From Yinghuangia aomiensis (GTDB lineage Bacteria > Actinomycetota > Actinomycetes > Streptomycetales > Streptomycetaceae): a stretch of 64,000 nucleotides of DNA. Position 1 is the first letter of the stretch, and each line of letters starts with the position of its first letter. The stretch is taken from NCBI RefSeq assembly GCF_039542225.1, contig NZ_BAABHS010000004.1, forward strand, positions 248,001 to 312,000, given 5' to 3'. Below, one piece after another: positions 54,044-63,674 of this stretch. A model generated the notes under the pieces. That model searched no databases. It was given only the letters and a program-made list of their open reading frames with translations, and had not been told where the DNA came from. The position numbers and the translations under genes are program-made.

Positions 54044-56116
54044 GTGGACATGACGAATGACGACCCGATCGTCGGGCGCGTGCTCGACGGCCGTTACCGG
54101 GTCCGGGCCCGGATCGCGGCGGGCGGCATGGCCACCGTCTACCGTGCCGAGGACATGCGTCTGGACCGCACGGTCGCGGTGAAGGTGATGCACCCGGCGA
54201 TGGCCGCGGACGCGTCCTTCACCGACCGGTTCATCCGCGAGGCCAAGGCCGCCGCGCGCCTGGCGCACCCCAACGTGGTCGGCGTGTTCGACCAAGGACA
54301 CGACGGCGACGTGGTGTTCCTCGCGATGGAGTACGTCGAAGGCCGCACGCTGCGTGAACTCCTCCAGGACCTCGGCACGCTGACCCCGCGCGAAGCGTTC
54401 GGCGTACTCGAACCGACGCTGGCCGCGCTCGGCGCGGCGCACCGCGCCGGCTTCGTGCACCGCGACGTGAAGCCGGAGAACGTGCTGATCTCCGACGACG
54501 GCGGCATCAAGGTCGCCGACTTCGGACTGGCGCGTGCGACCGCGACGGCGGCATCCGCGGCGACCGGCAAGGTCCTGGTCGGGACGGTGGCATATCTGGC
54601 GCCGGAGCAGATCGAACGCGGCGCGGCATCGCCGACGTCGGACGTGTATGCCGCGGGCATCCTCCTCTACGAGATGCTGACGGGCCGTCAGCCGTATCAG
54701 GGGCGCTCCGCGGTCGAGATCATCTACAAGCACGTGCACGAGGACGTCCCGCCGCCGTCGATAGCGGTGCCGGGCCTGCCGCCCGCACTGGACGGGCTGG
54801 TCGCCGCGGCCACCGACCGGGACCCCCGGCACCGTCCCGCGGACGCCGACGAGTTCCTCGCGCTGGTGCGCCGCACCCGGCAGCACGCGATGACCGAGAC
54901 CGAACTCGACTTCGGCGCGGCCGAGCGCGTCCTGCCGCCGCCCCCGCCGAACACGTACGCGCCGGAGCCCGAGCCGGTCGCCCTCCACCAGCCCGCCTAC
55001 ACGCCGGGCCCGCCCGCGGGCCCGGAACCCGAGCCGGCCGACGCGAACCTCACCCGGCAGGTGGAGATCCCGCTGGACTTGGGACCGTTGGGCCTGTCGA
55101 CCGAGTCGATCCTGGACGAGCACCCGTACGGCGGCCATCACGGCTACGACGACGACGGCTACGCCACCCCGCCCGACGGCACCCCCGACGCCTACGACGC
55201 CAAGGGCGGCGCTCCCGGCCGCAGGCGCCGCCGCGGGCCCGGCCGCGGCGTGATCGCGCTGCTGGTCGTCCTGGCGGTCGCCGCGACGATCGGCGTCGTG
55301 GCGTGGAAGCTCGGCGCCGGGCAGTCGGCGAAGGTGCCCGCGGTGGTGAACGAACAGGCCGCGGACGCGCAGCGCAAGCTCAAGAACAGCGGCCTCAAGT
55401 TCCGCGTCGAGGAGGAGTTCAGCGAGACGGTCGCGTCGGGTGCGGTCATCGCGACCGATCCGCAGGCGGGCCGGTCGGTGGACAAGGGCTCGACGGTGCT
55501 GCTGCGCGTTTCGCGCGGGCCGGAGCGCTATGCGGTGCCGCAGGTCGACGGGCAGACCGTCGACCAGGCGCGGCAGGCCGTCACCGACGCCAAGCTCGTG
55601 GTCGGGAAGATCGTGCAGCAGGACGACGCGCGGCCTCCCGGACAGGTCGTCTCCGCGTCGCCCGGCTTCGGCACGCTGGTGTCGCCGGGGACGACGGTGG
55701 ACCTGACGGTCAGCCGCGGCCTGCCGGTGGCGCTGCCGGTGCTGACCGGGCGTACCGAGCAGGAGGCCCGCGACGCGCTGACGCCGAGCGGCATCCAGCT
55801 GGTCGTCGACCCGAACCAGGTGTTCTCGAACGACGTGCCGGCCGGGCGCATCGCGTCGCAGACGCCGCCGCAGGGCAGCCCCGTCTATCCGGGGGCGACC
55901 GTGACCGTGCAGATCTCCAAGGGCCAGGACATGGTCCTGGTGCCGAAGGTCGACGGGATGAGCGAGGACGAAGCCAAGGCCGCGCTGACCGCGGCCGGGT
56001 TCCAGGTCGAGTCCAACACGGTGTTCCCGCTGGGCCCGAAGAAGGTCACCAGCATGAGCCCGGGCGGCAACAACATGGCGCCGCGCGGATCGAAGGTCAC
56101 CATCAACATCTTCTGA
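54044..56116 (+). CDS. Ser/Thr protein kinase with four PASTA domains
   Basis: This 690-residue membrane kinase has an N-terminal Hanks-type kinase domain: glycine loop IAAGGMATVYRAED, Lys in TVAVKVMHP, HRDVKPENVLIS, DFG, and GTVAYLAPEQI. A juxtamembrane Pro/Tyr-rich linker, one helix (about residues 402-421, VIALLVVLAVAATIGVVAW) and four extracellular PASTA repeats that can bind muropeptides or lipid II follow. It lies at the position of pknL relative to the Rv2175c and DAHP synthase homologues. No ribosome site is seen; TAAAAT seven bases before the GTG suggests a leaderless mRNA. ATG 54050 is an alternative start. Confidence 0.95.
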   Translation: MDMTNDDPIVGRVLDGRYRVRARIAAGGMATVYRAEDMRLDRTVAVKVMHPAMAADASFTDRFIREAKAAARLAHPNVVGVFDQGHDGDVVFLAMEYVEGRTLRELLQDLGTLTPREAFGVLEPTLAALGAAHRAGFVHRDVKPENVLISDDGGIKVADFGLARATATAASAATGKVLVGTVAYLAPEQIERGAASPTSDVYAAGILLYEMLTGRQPYQGRSAVEIIYKHVHEDVPPPSIAVPGLPPALDGLVAAATDRDPRHRPADADEFLALVRRTRQHAMTETELDFGAAERVLPPPPPNTYAPEPEPVALHQPAYTPGPPAGPEPEPADANLTRQVEIPLDLGPLGLSTESILDEHPYGGHHGYDDDGYATPPDGTPDAYDAKGGAPGRRRRRGPGRGVIALLVVLAVAATIGVVAWKLGAGQSAKVPAVVNEQAADAQRKLKNSGLKFRVEEEFSETVASGAVIATDPQAGRSVDKGSTVLLRVSRGPERYAVPQVDGQTVDQARQAVTDAKLVVGKIVQQDDARPPGQVVSASPGFGTLVSPGTTVDLTVSRGLPVALPVLTGRTEQEARDALTPSGIQLVVDPNQVFSNDVPAGRIASQTPPQGSPVYPGATVTVQISKGQDMVLVPKVDGMSEDEAKAALTAAGFQVESNTVFPLGPKKVTSMSPGGNNMAPRGSKVTINIF

Positions 56117-56162
56117 CGCGCGGGCGACCGCGCGCCGTGTACCGCCGGGGGCGGCGGGCCCG

Positions 56163-56768
56163 TCAGAGTTCGGGTCCGTCGCCTTCGCGTTCCTGGTAGG
56201 AGTAGCGCTGCTCCTGCCACGGGTCGCCGATGTTGTGGTAGCCGCGTTCCTCCCAGAACCCGCGCTTGTCGACCACCATGTACTCGATGCCGCGGACCCA
56301 CTTGGGGCCCTTCCAGGCATACAGGTGCGGCACGATCAGCCGGACCGGGAAGCCGTGTTCGGCGGTCAGCGGCTCGCCGTCGTGGTGCGTGGCGAACATG
56401 GCGCGCTCGGTGGCGACGTCGGTGATGCGCAGGTTGGAGCTGAATCCGTATTCGGCCCACACCATCACGTGCGTGACTTCGGGGGCGGGCGGGGCTATCT
56501 CGAGGAAGGTTTCGGCGGCGACACCGCCCCACTCGTTGCCGAGCATGCTGAACTTGGTGACACAGTGGAAGTCCGCGACCACGGTGGTGCGCGGCAGCGC
56601 GGAGAACTCCTCGTAGTTCCAGCAGTGCTTGTCGCCCGACGCGGTGGCGCCGAACACCCGGAAATCCCAGGTGTCGGGCTTGAAGCGGGGCACCGGGCCG
56701 TAGTGCAGGACCGGCCAACCCCGCTGGAGGCGCTGGCCGGGGGGCAGTCGGGGGTCCATGGCGTCCAT
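56163..56768 (-). CDS. Sulfite oxidase-like molybdopterin oxidoreductase
   Basis: This 201-residue protein has the Moco domain of the sulfite oxidase/MsrP family without a dimerisation domain. The molybdenum-ligand Cys is in VVADFHCVTKFSMLGNEWGG. GFPVRLIVPHLYAWKGPKWV and GFWEERGYHNIGDPWQEQRY are the family's C-terminal signature. There is no signal peptide, so it is probably cytosolic. The ATG at 56768 or the one three codons later (56759, better spaced from GGGAG) may be used. The substrate is unknown. Confidence 0.92.
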   Translation of the reverse strand: MDAMDPRLPPGQRLQRGWPVLHYGPVPRFKPDTWDFRVFGATASGDKHCWNYEEFSALPRTTVVADFHCVTKFSMLGNEWGGVAAETFLEIAPPAPEVTHVMVWAEYGFSSNLRITDVATERAMFATHHDGEPLTAEHGFPVRLIVPHLYAWKGPKWVRGIEYMVVDKRGFWEERGYHNIGDPWQEQRYSYQEREGDGPEL

Positions 56769-56899
56769 GCTCCCAGACCGCCCGCCCCGCCCACGACGCG
56801 GGCTGATGGAAGGCAAGCCTTCCCTTCGTGGAATCAAAGCCGCATGGGGTGACAGGATTCACATAAACCCCATTCGTTTCCGTCGGAAGGTGACTTGCG

Positions 56900-57379
56900 A
56901 TGCACGGCGACCCGCAGATCCTCGAACTGCTCAACGAGCAGTTGACCGCCGAGCTGACCGCCATCAACCAGTACTTCCTGCACGCGAAACTCCAGGAGCA
57001 CTGGGGCTACACCAAGCTCGCGCAGTGGACCCGGCACGAGTCCTTCGACGAGATGAAGCACGCCGAGAAGATCACCGACCGGATCCTCTTCCTGGAGGGC
57101 CTGCCGAACTACCAGCGGCTGAACGCGCTGCGCATCGGCCAGACGCTGGAGGAGATGTTCCGCGCCGACCTCGCCGTCGAGATGGAGGCGATCGAGCGCC
57201 TGCGCTCCGGCATCCTCGTGATGCGCGAGAAGGGCGACGCGACCTCGGCGAACATCTTCGAGGACATCCTCGCCGACGAGGAAGAGCACGTGGACTACCT
57301 GGAGACCCAGCTCGACCTGCTGAAGAAGCTCGGCGAGCCGCTCTACATCGCGCAGCTCATCGAGCAGCCCGAAAGCTGA
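56900..57379 (+). CDS. bfr: Bacterioferritin
   Basis: Bacterioferritin forms a 24-subunit iron-storage shell with heme between subunit pairs. This copy has 159 residues and keeps every ferroxidase ligand at the E. coli positions (E18, E51, H54, E94, E127, H130) and the heme ligand M52 in FDEMKHAEK. The sequence LLNEQLTAELTAINQYFLHA is typical. ATG 56900 follows GGAAGG. A GAAGGC-AAGCCTTC palindrome upstream (56810-56825) is only weakly like an iron box. Confidence 0.97.
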   Translation: MHGDPQILELLNEQLTAELTAINQYFLHAKLQEHWGYTKLAQWTRHESFDEMKHAEKITDRILFLEGLPNYQRLNALRIGQTLEEMFRADLAVEMEAIERLRSGILVMREKGDATSANIFEDILADEEEHVDYLETQLDLLKKLGEPLYIAQLIEQPES

Positions 57380-57454
57380 TCCGGCCGCGTCCCGGACCCG
57401 CGCCGCGAGGCGTCCGCGGGGACGTGACGCACACCTCTCTTCACCTGCCGCCGG

Positions 57455-57488
57455 GGGTGAGGTTACCCTTACCTTAGTAACCTCACCC
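57455..57488 (+). promoter_or_regulatory. Iron box / inverted repeat before bfd
   Basis: A perfect 12-bp inverted repeat (57455-57466 and 57477-57488) has a 10-base centre. Read on the minus strand, TAAGGTAAGGGTAACCTCA matches the actinobacterial IdeR/DmdR iron-box consensus TTAGGTTAGGCTAACCTAA at 15 of 19 positions. It lies 14 bases before the bfd start, so iron-loaded regulator would block transcription and bfd would be induced when iron is scarce. Confidence 0.8.
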
Positions 57489-57502
57489 TTGGGGGACGGC
57501 CC

Positions 57503-57823
57503 GTGTACGTGTGCATCTGCTTCGGCGTGACCGACAGCCAGGTCAGCGCCCAGATAGACGACGGCGCCCGCAGCATGCGCGAGATCGCCGCGTCCTGCCG
57601 CGCCGGCACCGACTGCGGCCGCTGCGTGAAGACGATCTGCTCGATGATCCCCCGCGACGAGAGCCGCTCCTGCGGCGGCTGCACCCCGCGCTGCGGCAAG
57701 GTGTGCCGCGCCGAGAAGCCCGGACACGCCGCCGCCGACGCAGCCGACCGCACCAGCGTAAGCCTCCCGATCCCGGTCGTCCCCGTTCCGCTGACGATTG
57801 TGGCGACCGACACCGCTGCCTAG
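57503..57823 (+). CDS. bfd: Bacterioferritin-associated ferredoxin with extra Cys cluster
   Basis: Bfd carries a [2Fe-2S] cluster and reduces ferric iron in bacterioferritin to release it. The ligands C4-x-C6 and C38-x2-C41 keep the Bfd spacing. At 106 residues it is longer than usual (about 60-70). The extension has four more cysteines (C57, C60, C64, C68 in CGGCTPRCGKVC), possibly a second metal site, followed by a Val/Ala/Pro tail. The GTG has GGGGGA six bases upstream. The stop codon shares CTAG with the convergent deacetylase gene. Confidence 0.92.
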   Translation: MYVCICFGVTDSQVSAQIDDGARSMREIAASCRAGTDCGRCVKTICSMIPRDESRSCGGCTPRCGKVCRAEKPGHAAADAADRTSVSLPIPVVPVPLTIVATDTAA

Positions 57824-58805
57824 CCGGCCGCCGTCTGACCGGCCGCCGCACCCACCAGGTCCGACACCAGGACGATCTCGAAGCCCTTCGCCCGCAGCCC
57901 CGCCACGATCTTCGGCAGCGCGTCCGCGGTGTGCGCGGCCGGGCCCAGCGAGTTGTGCATCACCACGACCGACCCGTTCTTCACCTTCGCCAGCACCGTC
58001 GCGGCGATCTTGTCGCCGGTCGCGCCGTCCGCGTCGCCGCTGACGACGTCCCACTGCACCGGCATGACCCCCGTCGACGCGATCGCCCTCAGCGCCGCCT
58101 TGTCGTAACAGCCGCCCGGGAAACGGAAGTACGGCACGGTCCGCGCCCCCGGAACCGCCTTCAGCCGCTCGAACGGCGCCCGCACCTCCGCCGCCATCTC
58201 GTTCTCCGGCACGTGCCCGAGCCCGTAGCACTGCCCCGCGAACCCGCGGTGCGTCAGCGAATGGCTCGCCACCTCGAACAGCGGATCGGTCGCGATCCCC
58301 TTGGCCTCCTGCGGATAGGTGTCGATCCACAGCCCGGTCATGAAGAACGTCGCCGGGACCTTCAACCGCCGCAGATCCGCCAGCAGCGCCGTGTTGTCGT
58401 ACGACGCGGTCTTGCCGGTCCGCAGCCGCTCCTGCATCCCCGCCGTCATGTCGCTGTCGAACGTCAGCGCCACCCGCGGCTTGGCCCGCGGACCGTTGTC
58501 GAACACCGCCGGCAGCCCGTCCGGGCCGAGCGGCAGCGTCTTCGCCCCCGGGATCCCGCCCGCCCCGGCCGGCACGACCGGGACCGGGCTGCCGGACGCC
58601 GGAGCGCTGCCCGGCGCACCGGGCGCCCCGCGCGCACCCGGCCCGTCCGGCGCCGGACTCGACGCCGCGGCCTTCGGCGTGCCCGCACCACCGCCGGAAC
58701 ACCCGGCCAACGCGACGAGCAGTGCTGCGGCGAGTAACGCCGCGAAGCCGGTCCCCCGGCTCCCCCGTCCCCCGAGACTCCCCCGAAAGCGCCCCCGTGT
58801 GTGCG

Positions 58806-58809
<4 letters not shown>
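57820..58809 (-). CDS. Polysaccharide deacetylase (NodB-type) lipoprotein
   Basis: This 329-residue protein has a lipoprotein signal peptide (LLAAALLVALAGCSGG), a Pro/Ala/Gly linker and a NodB homology domain. The catalytic and metal-binding motifs appear as VALTFDSDMT, SHSLTHRGF (HSxxTH-type), FRFPGGCYD and VVMHNSLG. Members act on acetylated cell-wall sugars or chitin-like polymers outside the membrane; the substrate here is not known. The GTG at 58809 overlaps the stop of ltaE as GTGA. Confidence 0.93.
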
Positions 58810-59825
<1,016 letters not shown>

Positions 59826-59919
59826 AGGGGCCAGCCTGCCATCCGGACACGGCGAAGGGGCGCCCGCGCGACCGCGGACACCCCTTCGCCGGAACTCTCC
59901 GGCACTTCGCCGATGCGGC

Positions 59920-61254
59920 TCAGTGGCCGCGGTACATCTCCGCCACCAGGAACGCCAGGTCGAGCGACTGGCTGCGGTTGAGCCGCGGGTCGCACGCCGT
60001 CTCGTAGCGCTGGTGCAGGTCGTCGACGAAGATCTCGTCGCCGCCGCCCACGCACTCGGTGACGTCGTCGCCGGTCAGCTCGACGTGGATGCCGCCCGGG
60101 TGGGTGCCGAGGCCGCGGTGCACCTCGAAGAAGCCCTTGACCTCGTCGAGGACGTCGTCGAAGCGACGGGTCTTGTGGCCGCTCGACGCCTCGAACGTGT
60201 TCCCGTGCATCGGGTCGCACACCCACGCGACCTGCGCGCCGGACGCGGTGACCTTCTCCACGAGCGTCGGCAGCACGTCGCGGACCTTGCCCGCGCCCAT
60301 ACGGACGATGAACGTCAGCCGGCCGGGCTCACGCTCCGGGTCGACCTTGTCGATCAGCGCGAGGGCGTCTTCCGGCGTGGTCGTCGGGCCCAGCTTGACG
60401 CCGATCGGGTTGCGGATCCGGGACGCGAACTCGACGTGCGCGCCGTCCAGTTGCCGGGTGCGCTCGCCGATCCACACCATGTGGCCGGACACGTCGTACA
60501 GGTCGCCGGTGCGCGAGTCGACGCGGGTCAGCGCCGACTCGTAGTCGAGGATCAGCGCCTCGTGCGACGCGAAGAACTCGACGGTGCGGAACTCCTCCGG
60601 GTCGACGCCGCACGCGTGCATGAAGCGCAGCGCGCCGTCGATCTCCGCCGCCAGTCGCTCGTAGCGCTCGCCGGACGGGGACAGGGCCACGAAGTCCTGG
60701 TTCCAGGCGTGCACCTGGCGCAGGTCGGCGTAGCCGCCGGTGGTGAACGCGCGCACCAGGTTCAGCGTCGCGGACGACGCGTGGTACATGCGCTTGAGCC
60801 GCTCCGGGTCCGGGACGCGGGCCGTTTCGGTGAACGCCAGGTCGTTGACCGCGTCGCCGCGGTACGTCGGCAGCGTGACGCCGTCGCGCGTCTCGATCGG
60901 CTGCGAGCGGGGCTTGGAGTACTGCCCCGCCATACGGCCGACCTTGACGACCGGCACGGATGCCGCGTAAGTGAGGACGACGGCCATCTGCAGCAGGGTC
61001 TTGAGCTTGTTGCGGATCGCGTCGGCGGTGTTGCCCGCGAACGTCTCGGCGCAGTCGCCGCCCTGGAGCAGGAACGCCTCGCCGCGCGCGACCGCGGCCA
61101 GCCGGCCGCGCAGCTGGTCGCACTCGCCCGCGAACACCAGCGGCGGATAGGACTCGAGGTCCGCGAGCGCAGCACGCAGGGCCTCGGTGTCCGGCCACTC
61201 GGGCTGCTGCGCAGCCGGGAGGGTCCGCCAGGTCTGGATCTCGTTCGCAGTCAC
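59920..61254 (-). CDS. aroH: Class II DAHP synthase (first step of the shikimate pathway)
   Basis: The enzyme condenses phosphoenolpyruvate and erythrose 4-phosphate. The plant/actinobacterial class II sequence is clear over 444 residues: LPAAQQPEWPDTEALR, LLQGGDCAETF, KVGRMAGQYSKPRS, ATLNLVRAFTTGGYADL, VEFFASHEALILDYESALTR, WVCDPMHGNTF and LNRSQSLDLAFLVAEMYRGH. The GTG at 61254 is chosen because family members begin near VTANE...TWR. A -10-like TATCTT ends six bases before it, so the mRNA may be leaderless. The plain symbol aroH follows Streptomyces practice; mycobacteria call it aroG. Confidence 0.96.
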   Translation of the reverse strand: MTANEIQTWRTLPAAQQPEWPDTEALRAALADLESYPPLVFAGECDQLRGRLAAVARGEAFLLQGGDCAETFAGNTADAIRNKLKTLLQMAVVLTYAASVPVVKVGRMAGQYSKPRSQPIETRDGVTLPTYRGDAVNDLAFTETARVPDPERLKRMYHASSATLNLVRAFTTGGYADLRQVHAWNQDFVALSPSGERYERLAAEIDGALRFMHACGVDPEEFRTVEFFASHEALILDYESALTRVDSRTGDLYDVSGHMVWIGERTRQLDGAHVEFASRIRNPIGVKLGPTTTPEDALALIDKVDPEREPGRLTFIVRMGAGKVRDVLPTLVEKVTASGAQVAWVCDPMHGNTFEASSGHKTRRFDDVLDEVKGFFEVHRGLGTHPGGIHVELTGDDVTECVGGGDEIFVDDLHQRYETACDPRLNRSQSLDLAFLVAEMYRGH

Positions 61255-61271
61255 CCACCCAAGATAAACAA

Positions 61272-61300
61272 TCGGGCAAGGCATTTAGGACCTTGCCCGA
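61272..61300 (-). promoter_or_regulatory. Inverted repeat in the DAHP synthase promoter
   Basis: Arms TCGGGCAAGG (61272-61281) and CCTTGCCCGA (61291-61300) are a perfect 10-bp inverted repeat with a 9-base centre. It lies just upstream of the presumed -10 (61261-61266), over the -35 region. It could be an operator for repression or activation of the aromatic pathway. Confidence 0.5.
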
Positions 61301-61518
61301 CAGGCGAGACGCAGGTCACTGACCAGGAGTTTCGGGACGGGGGGCGGGCAGCGGCGGGGCCACCCGGGCGAATGCCGGGGCCACGTGGCACGGACGTCGC
61401 GGGCCGATGCGGCGTGACCTGCGGATCCTTTCCCGCACCGCGGCCGCCCGCCGCGGCGCGCGGCCTGTCGGCGCCGCGGTACTTCTCCCCTGCCCGCTCT
61501 CCCCGCTACAGTGCTCCC

Positions 61519-61590
61519 GTGATCTCGCCCCGACTCAGTTCCTGGTGGTGGCCCCGCACTGCGGCGGCCACTGTCCTGCGCGATCGCTGA
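61519..61590 (+). CDS. trpL: Trp leader peptide
   Basis: This 23-codon leader (MISPRLSSWWWPRTAAATVL...) has three consecutive Trp codons and precedes a terminator hairpin and the anthranilate synthase gene. It is the classical ribosome-mediated attenuation arrangement, previously described for Streptomyces trpE. TACAGT six bases before the GTG suggests a leaderless start. Confidence 0.93.
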   Translation: MISPRLSSWWWPRTAAATVLRDR

Positions 61591-61599
61591 AGCTTCGAT

Positions 61600-61636
61600 C
61601 CGACGGCCGCCCGCAAGGGCGGCCGTCGGCGTTTCC
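61600..61636 (+). promoter_or_regulatory. Trp attenuator terminator
   Basis: A perfect 13-bp stem (61600-61612 with 61617-61629) with loop GCAA starts 9 bases after the trpL stop and is followed by CGTTT. Ribosome stalling at the Trp codons would favour an alternative structure between the leader (GCGGCGGCCACTG region, 61561-61572) and the first stem arm. Confidence 0.85.
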
Positions 61637-61699
61637 GGACCTGGTCCGGGGGGTGCGGCGGGGCCCGGCGGGCGGCCCCGCCTCTCGGGAGTACCCGCT

Positions 61700-63598
61700 G
61701 TGACGTCCCCCTCCGCCGCCGCCCTGCTCGCCCCGCTCTTCGCCGCCGCGCCGCCGCCCTTCGCGCTGATCCGCCGCGAGGGCTCCGACACCGTCGACCT
61801 GCTGCTCGGCGACGTGGTCGAGGCGCCGTCGCTCGACGCGATCCCGCTGCCGGACGGCGCGCCCGCGCACGGGCCGCGGCACGACGTGCTCGCCCTGATC
61901 CCGTACCGGCAGATCCGCGAGCGCGGCTTCGAAGCCGACGACGACGGCACCCCGCTGCTGTGCCTGCGCATCGCCGAGCAGCACGCGCTGGCCTACAACG
62001 ACGTCCTCGCCGCCCTCCCCGACACCCCGGTGGCCCTGGCCGGCGGCGGCTTCGACGTGGACGACGCGACGTACGCGGGGATCGTCGAACGCGTCATCGC
62101 CGACGAGATCGGCCGCGGCGAAGGCGCGAACTTCGTCATCCGCCGCGACTACCGCGACCGCATCGCCGACTACTCGCCCGCCACCCCCGGCACGCTGCTG
62201 CGCCGGCTGCTGACCCGCGAGTCCGGCGCGTACTGGACGTATCTGATCCACACCGGCACCGGCGGCGTCACGCTGGTCGGCGCCAGCCCCGAGCGGCACG
62301 TGAGCGCCATCGGCGGCGACGTCGTCATGAACCCGATCAGCGGCACCTACCGCTATCCGGCCGCCGGGCCGGACAAGGACGGCCTGCTGGCGTTCCTGCG
62401 CGACGGCAAGGAGGTCGACGAGCTGTTCATGGTCGTCGACGAAGAGCTGAAGATGATGAGCGAGGTGTGCGACCTCGGCGGCCGGGTGCTCGGCCCGTAC
62501 CTGAAGGAGATGGGCCACCTCGCGCACACCGAGTACGTGCTGCGCGGCCGCAGTTCGCTGGACGTGCGGGCGGTGCTCCGCGGCACGATGTTCGCGCCCA
62601 CGGTCACCGGCTCGCCGCTGGAGAACGCGTGCCGGGTGATCCGCCGCCACGAGCCGACCGGCCGCGGCTACTACTCGGGCGTCGTCGCGCTGATCGGCCG
62701 CGACGCCGAAGGCCGCCAGACCCTCGATGCGCCGATCCTCATCCGCACCGTCTACCTGGCGCCCGACGGCTCGCTGCGCGTCCCGGCCGGGGCGACGCTG
62801 GTGCGGCACTCGGACCCCGCCAACGAGGTCGCCGAGACGCACGCCAAGGCGGCCGGGGTGCTGGCCGCGCTGGGCGTCGTCCCCGCCTCGCGGCGCCCGG
62901 CCGCCGACGGCGCGCCGGTGCGGTTCGCCGACGACCCCGAGATCGCCCGGCTGCTGGCCGCCCGCAATGCCGGGCTGGCCCCGTTCTGGCTCACGGCGCG
63001 CGACGACGACGCGCTGCGGGCCCCGGAGCTGGCCGGGCGCCGGGTCCTGGTGATCGACGGCGAGGACACCTTCACCGCGATGCTCGCGCACCTGCTCCGC
63101 ACGCTCGGGCTGCGGGTGGACCTGATGCCGTACGACGAGGTGTCCGCGCGCCGCGTCACCGAAGCCGAACTGCTGCTCGTCGGCCCCGGCCCGGGCGACC
63201 CGCGGCACGTCCTGGACCGCAAGATGCGCACGATGGGCGCCGCGGTGCGGCGGCGCCTGGACGCGGGCGGGCCGATGCTGGGCGTGTGCCTCGGCCACCA
63301 GCTGATCGCCGCCGAACTGGGCCTGGAGCTGGTGCGCAAGCACACGCCCTACCAGGGCAAGCAGGTGGGGATCGACTTCTTCGGCCGGAACGAGAAGGTC
63401 GGTTTCTACAACACGTTCAGCGCGGTGGAGCCGCGGCGCGCGCCCTACGGGCTGGAGTTCGCCGCCGACCCGGAGTCCGGGCAGATCCACGCCATGCGAG
63501 CGAAGGGGCTGCGAGTCGCCGGTGTGCAGTTCCACCCCGAATCGGTGCTCACCGCGAACGGGATCACCATCGTGCGGGAGGTGCTGGGCGCGCTGTGA
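61700..63598 (+). CDS. trpE: Fused anthranilate synthase TrpE-TrpG
   Basis: This 632-residue protein joins the chorismate-binding TrpE part (about 1-430; NPISGTYRYPAAG, DELFMVVDEELKMMSEVCDL, GSPLENACRVI, YYSGVVALIG) to a glutamine amidotransferase (about 445-632). The amidotransferase has nucleophile C530 in GVCLGHQLIAAELG and the His-Glu pair in VQFHPESVL. It converts chorismate and glutamine to anthranilate. The fused, phenazine-PhzE-like order occurs in several Streptomyces. The GTG at 61700 has GGGAG eight bases upstream. It is controlled by the upstream attenuator and is divergent from the DAHP synthase gene. Confidence 0.95.
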   Translation: MTSPSAAALLAPLFAAAPPPFALIRREGSDTVDLLLGDVVEAPSLDAIPLPDGAPAHGPRHDVLALIPYRQIRERGFEADDDGTPLLCLRIAEQHALAYNDVLAALPDTPVALAGGGFDVDDATYAGIVERVIADEIGRGEGANFVIRRDYRDRIADYSPATPGTLLRRLLTRESGAYWTYLIHTGTGGVTLVGASPERHVSAIGGDVVMNPISGTYRYPAAGPDKDGLLAFLRDGKEVDELFMVVDEELKMMSEVCDLGGRVLGPYLKEMGHLAHTEYVLRGRSSLDVRAVLRGTMFAPTVTGSPLENACRVIRRHEPTGRGYYSGVVALIGRDAEGRQTLDAPILIRTVYLAPDGSLRVPAGATLVRHSDPANEVAETHAKAAGVLAALGVVPASRRPAADGAPVRFADDPEIARLLAARNAGLAPFWLTARDDDALRAPELAGRRVLVIDGEDTFTAMLAHLLRTLGLRVDLMPYDEVSARRVTEAELLLVGPGPGDPRHVLDRKMRTMGAAVRRRLDAGGPMLGVCLGHQLIAAELGLELVRKHTPYQGKQVGIDFFGRNEKVGFYNTFSAVEPRRAPYGLEFAADPESGQIHAMRAKGLRVAGVQFHPESVLTANGITIVREVLGAL

Positions 63599-63613
63599 CG
63601 TGCCGAGACGGCC

Positions 63614-63648
63614 GTGTCCCCGGATCCCGCGAGGGGATCCGGGGACAC
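63614..63648. terminator. Bidirectional terminator after trpE
   Basis: A perfect 15-bp stem (63614-63628 with 63634-63648) has a 5-base loop in the 76-base gap between the convergent trpE and TIGR03086-type genes. Confidence 0.85.
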
Positions 63649-63674
63649 CGGGGACTGCCGTGCCGCCGGCCGGG

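Noticed and set aside
56810..56825. Palindrome GAAGGC-AAGCCTTC before bfr as an iron box
   Set aside because: It lacks the AGGTTAG-type half sites; similarity to the IdeR/DmdR consensus is too weak compared with the clear site before bfd.
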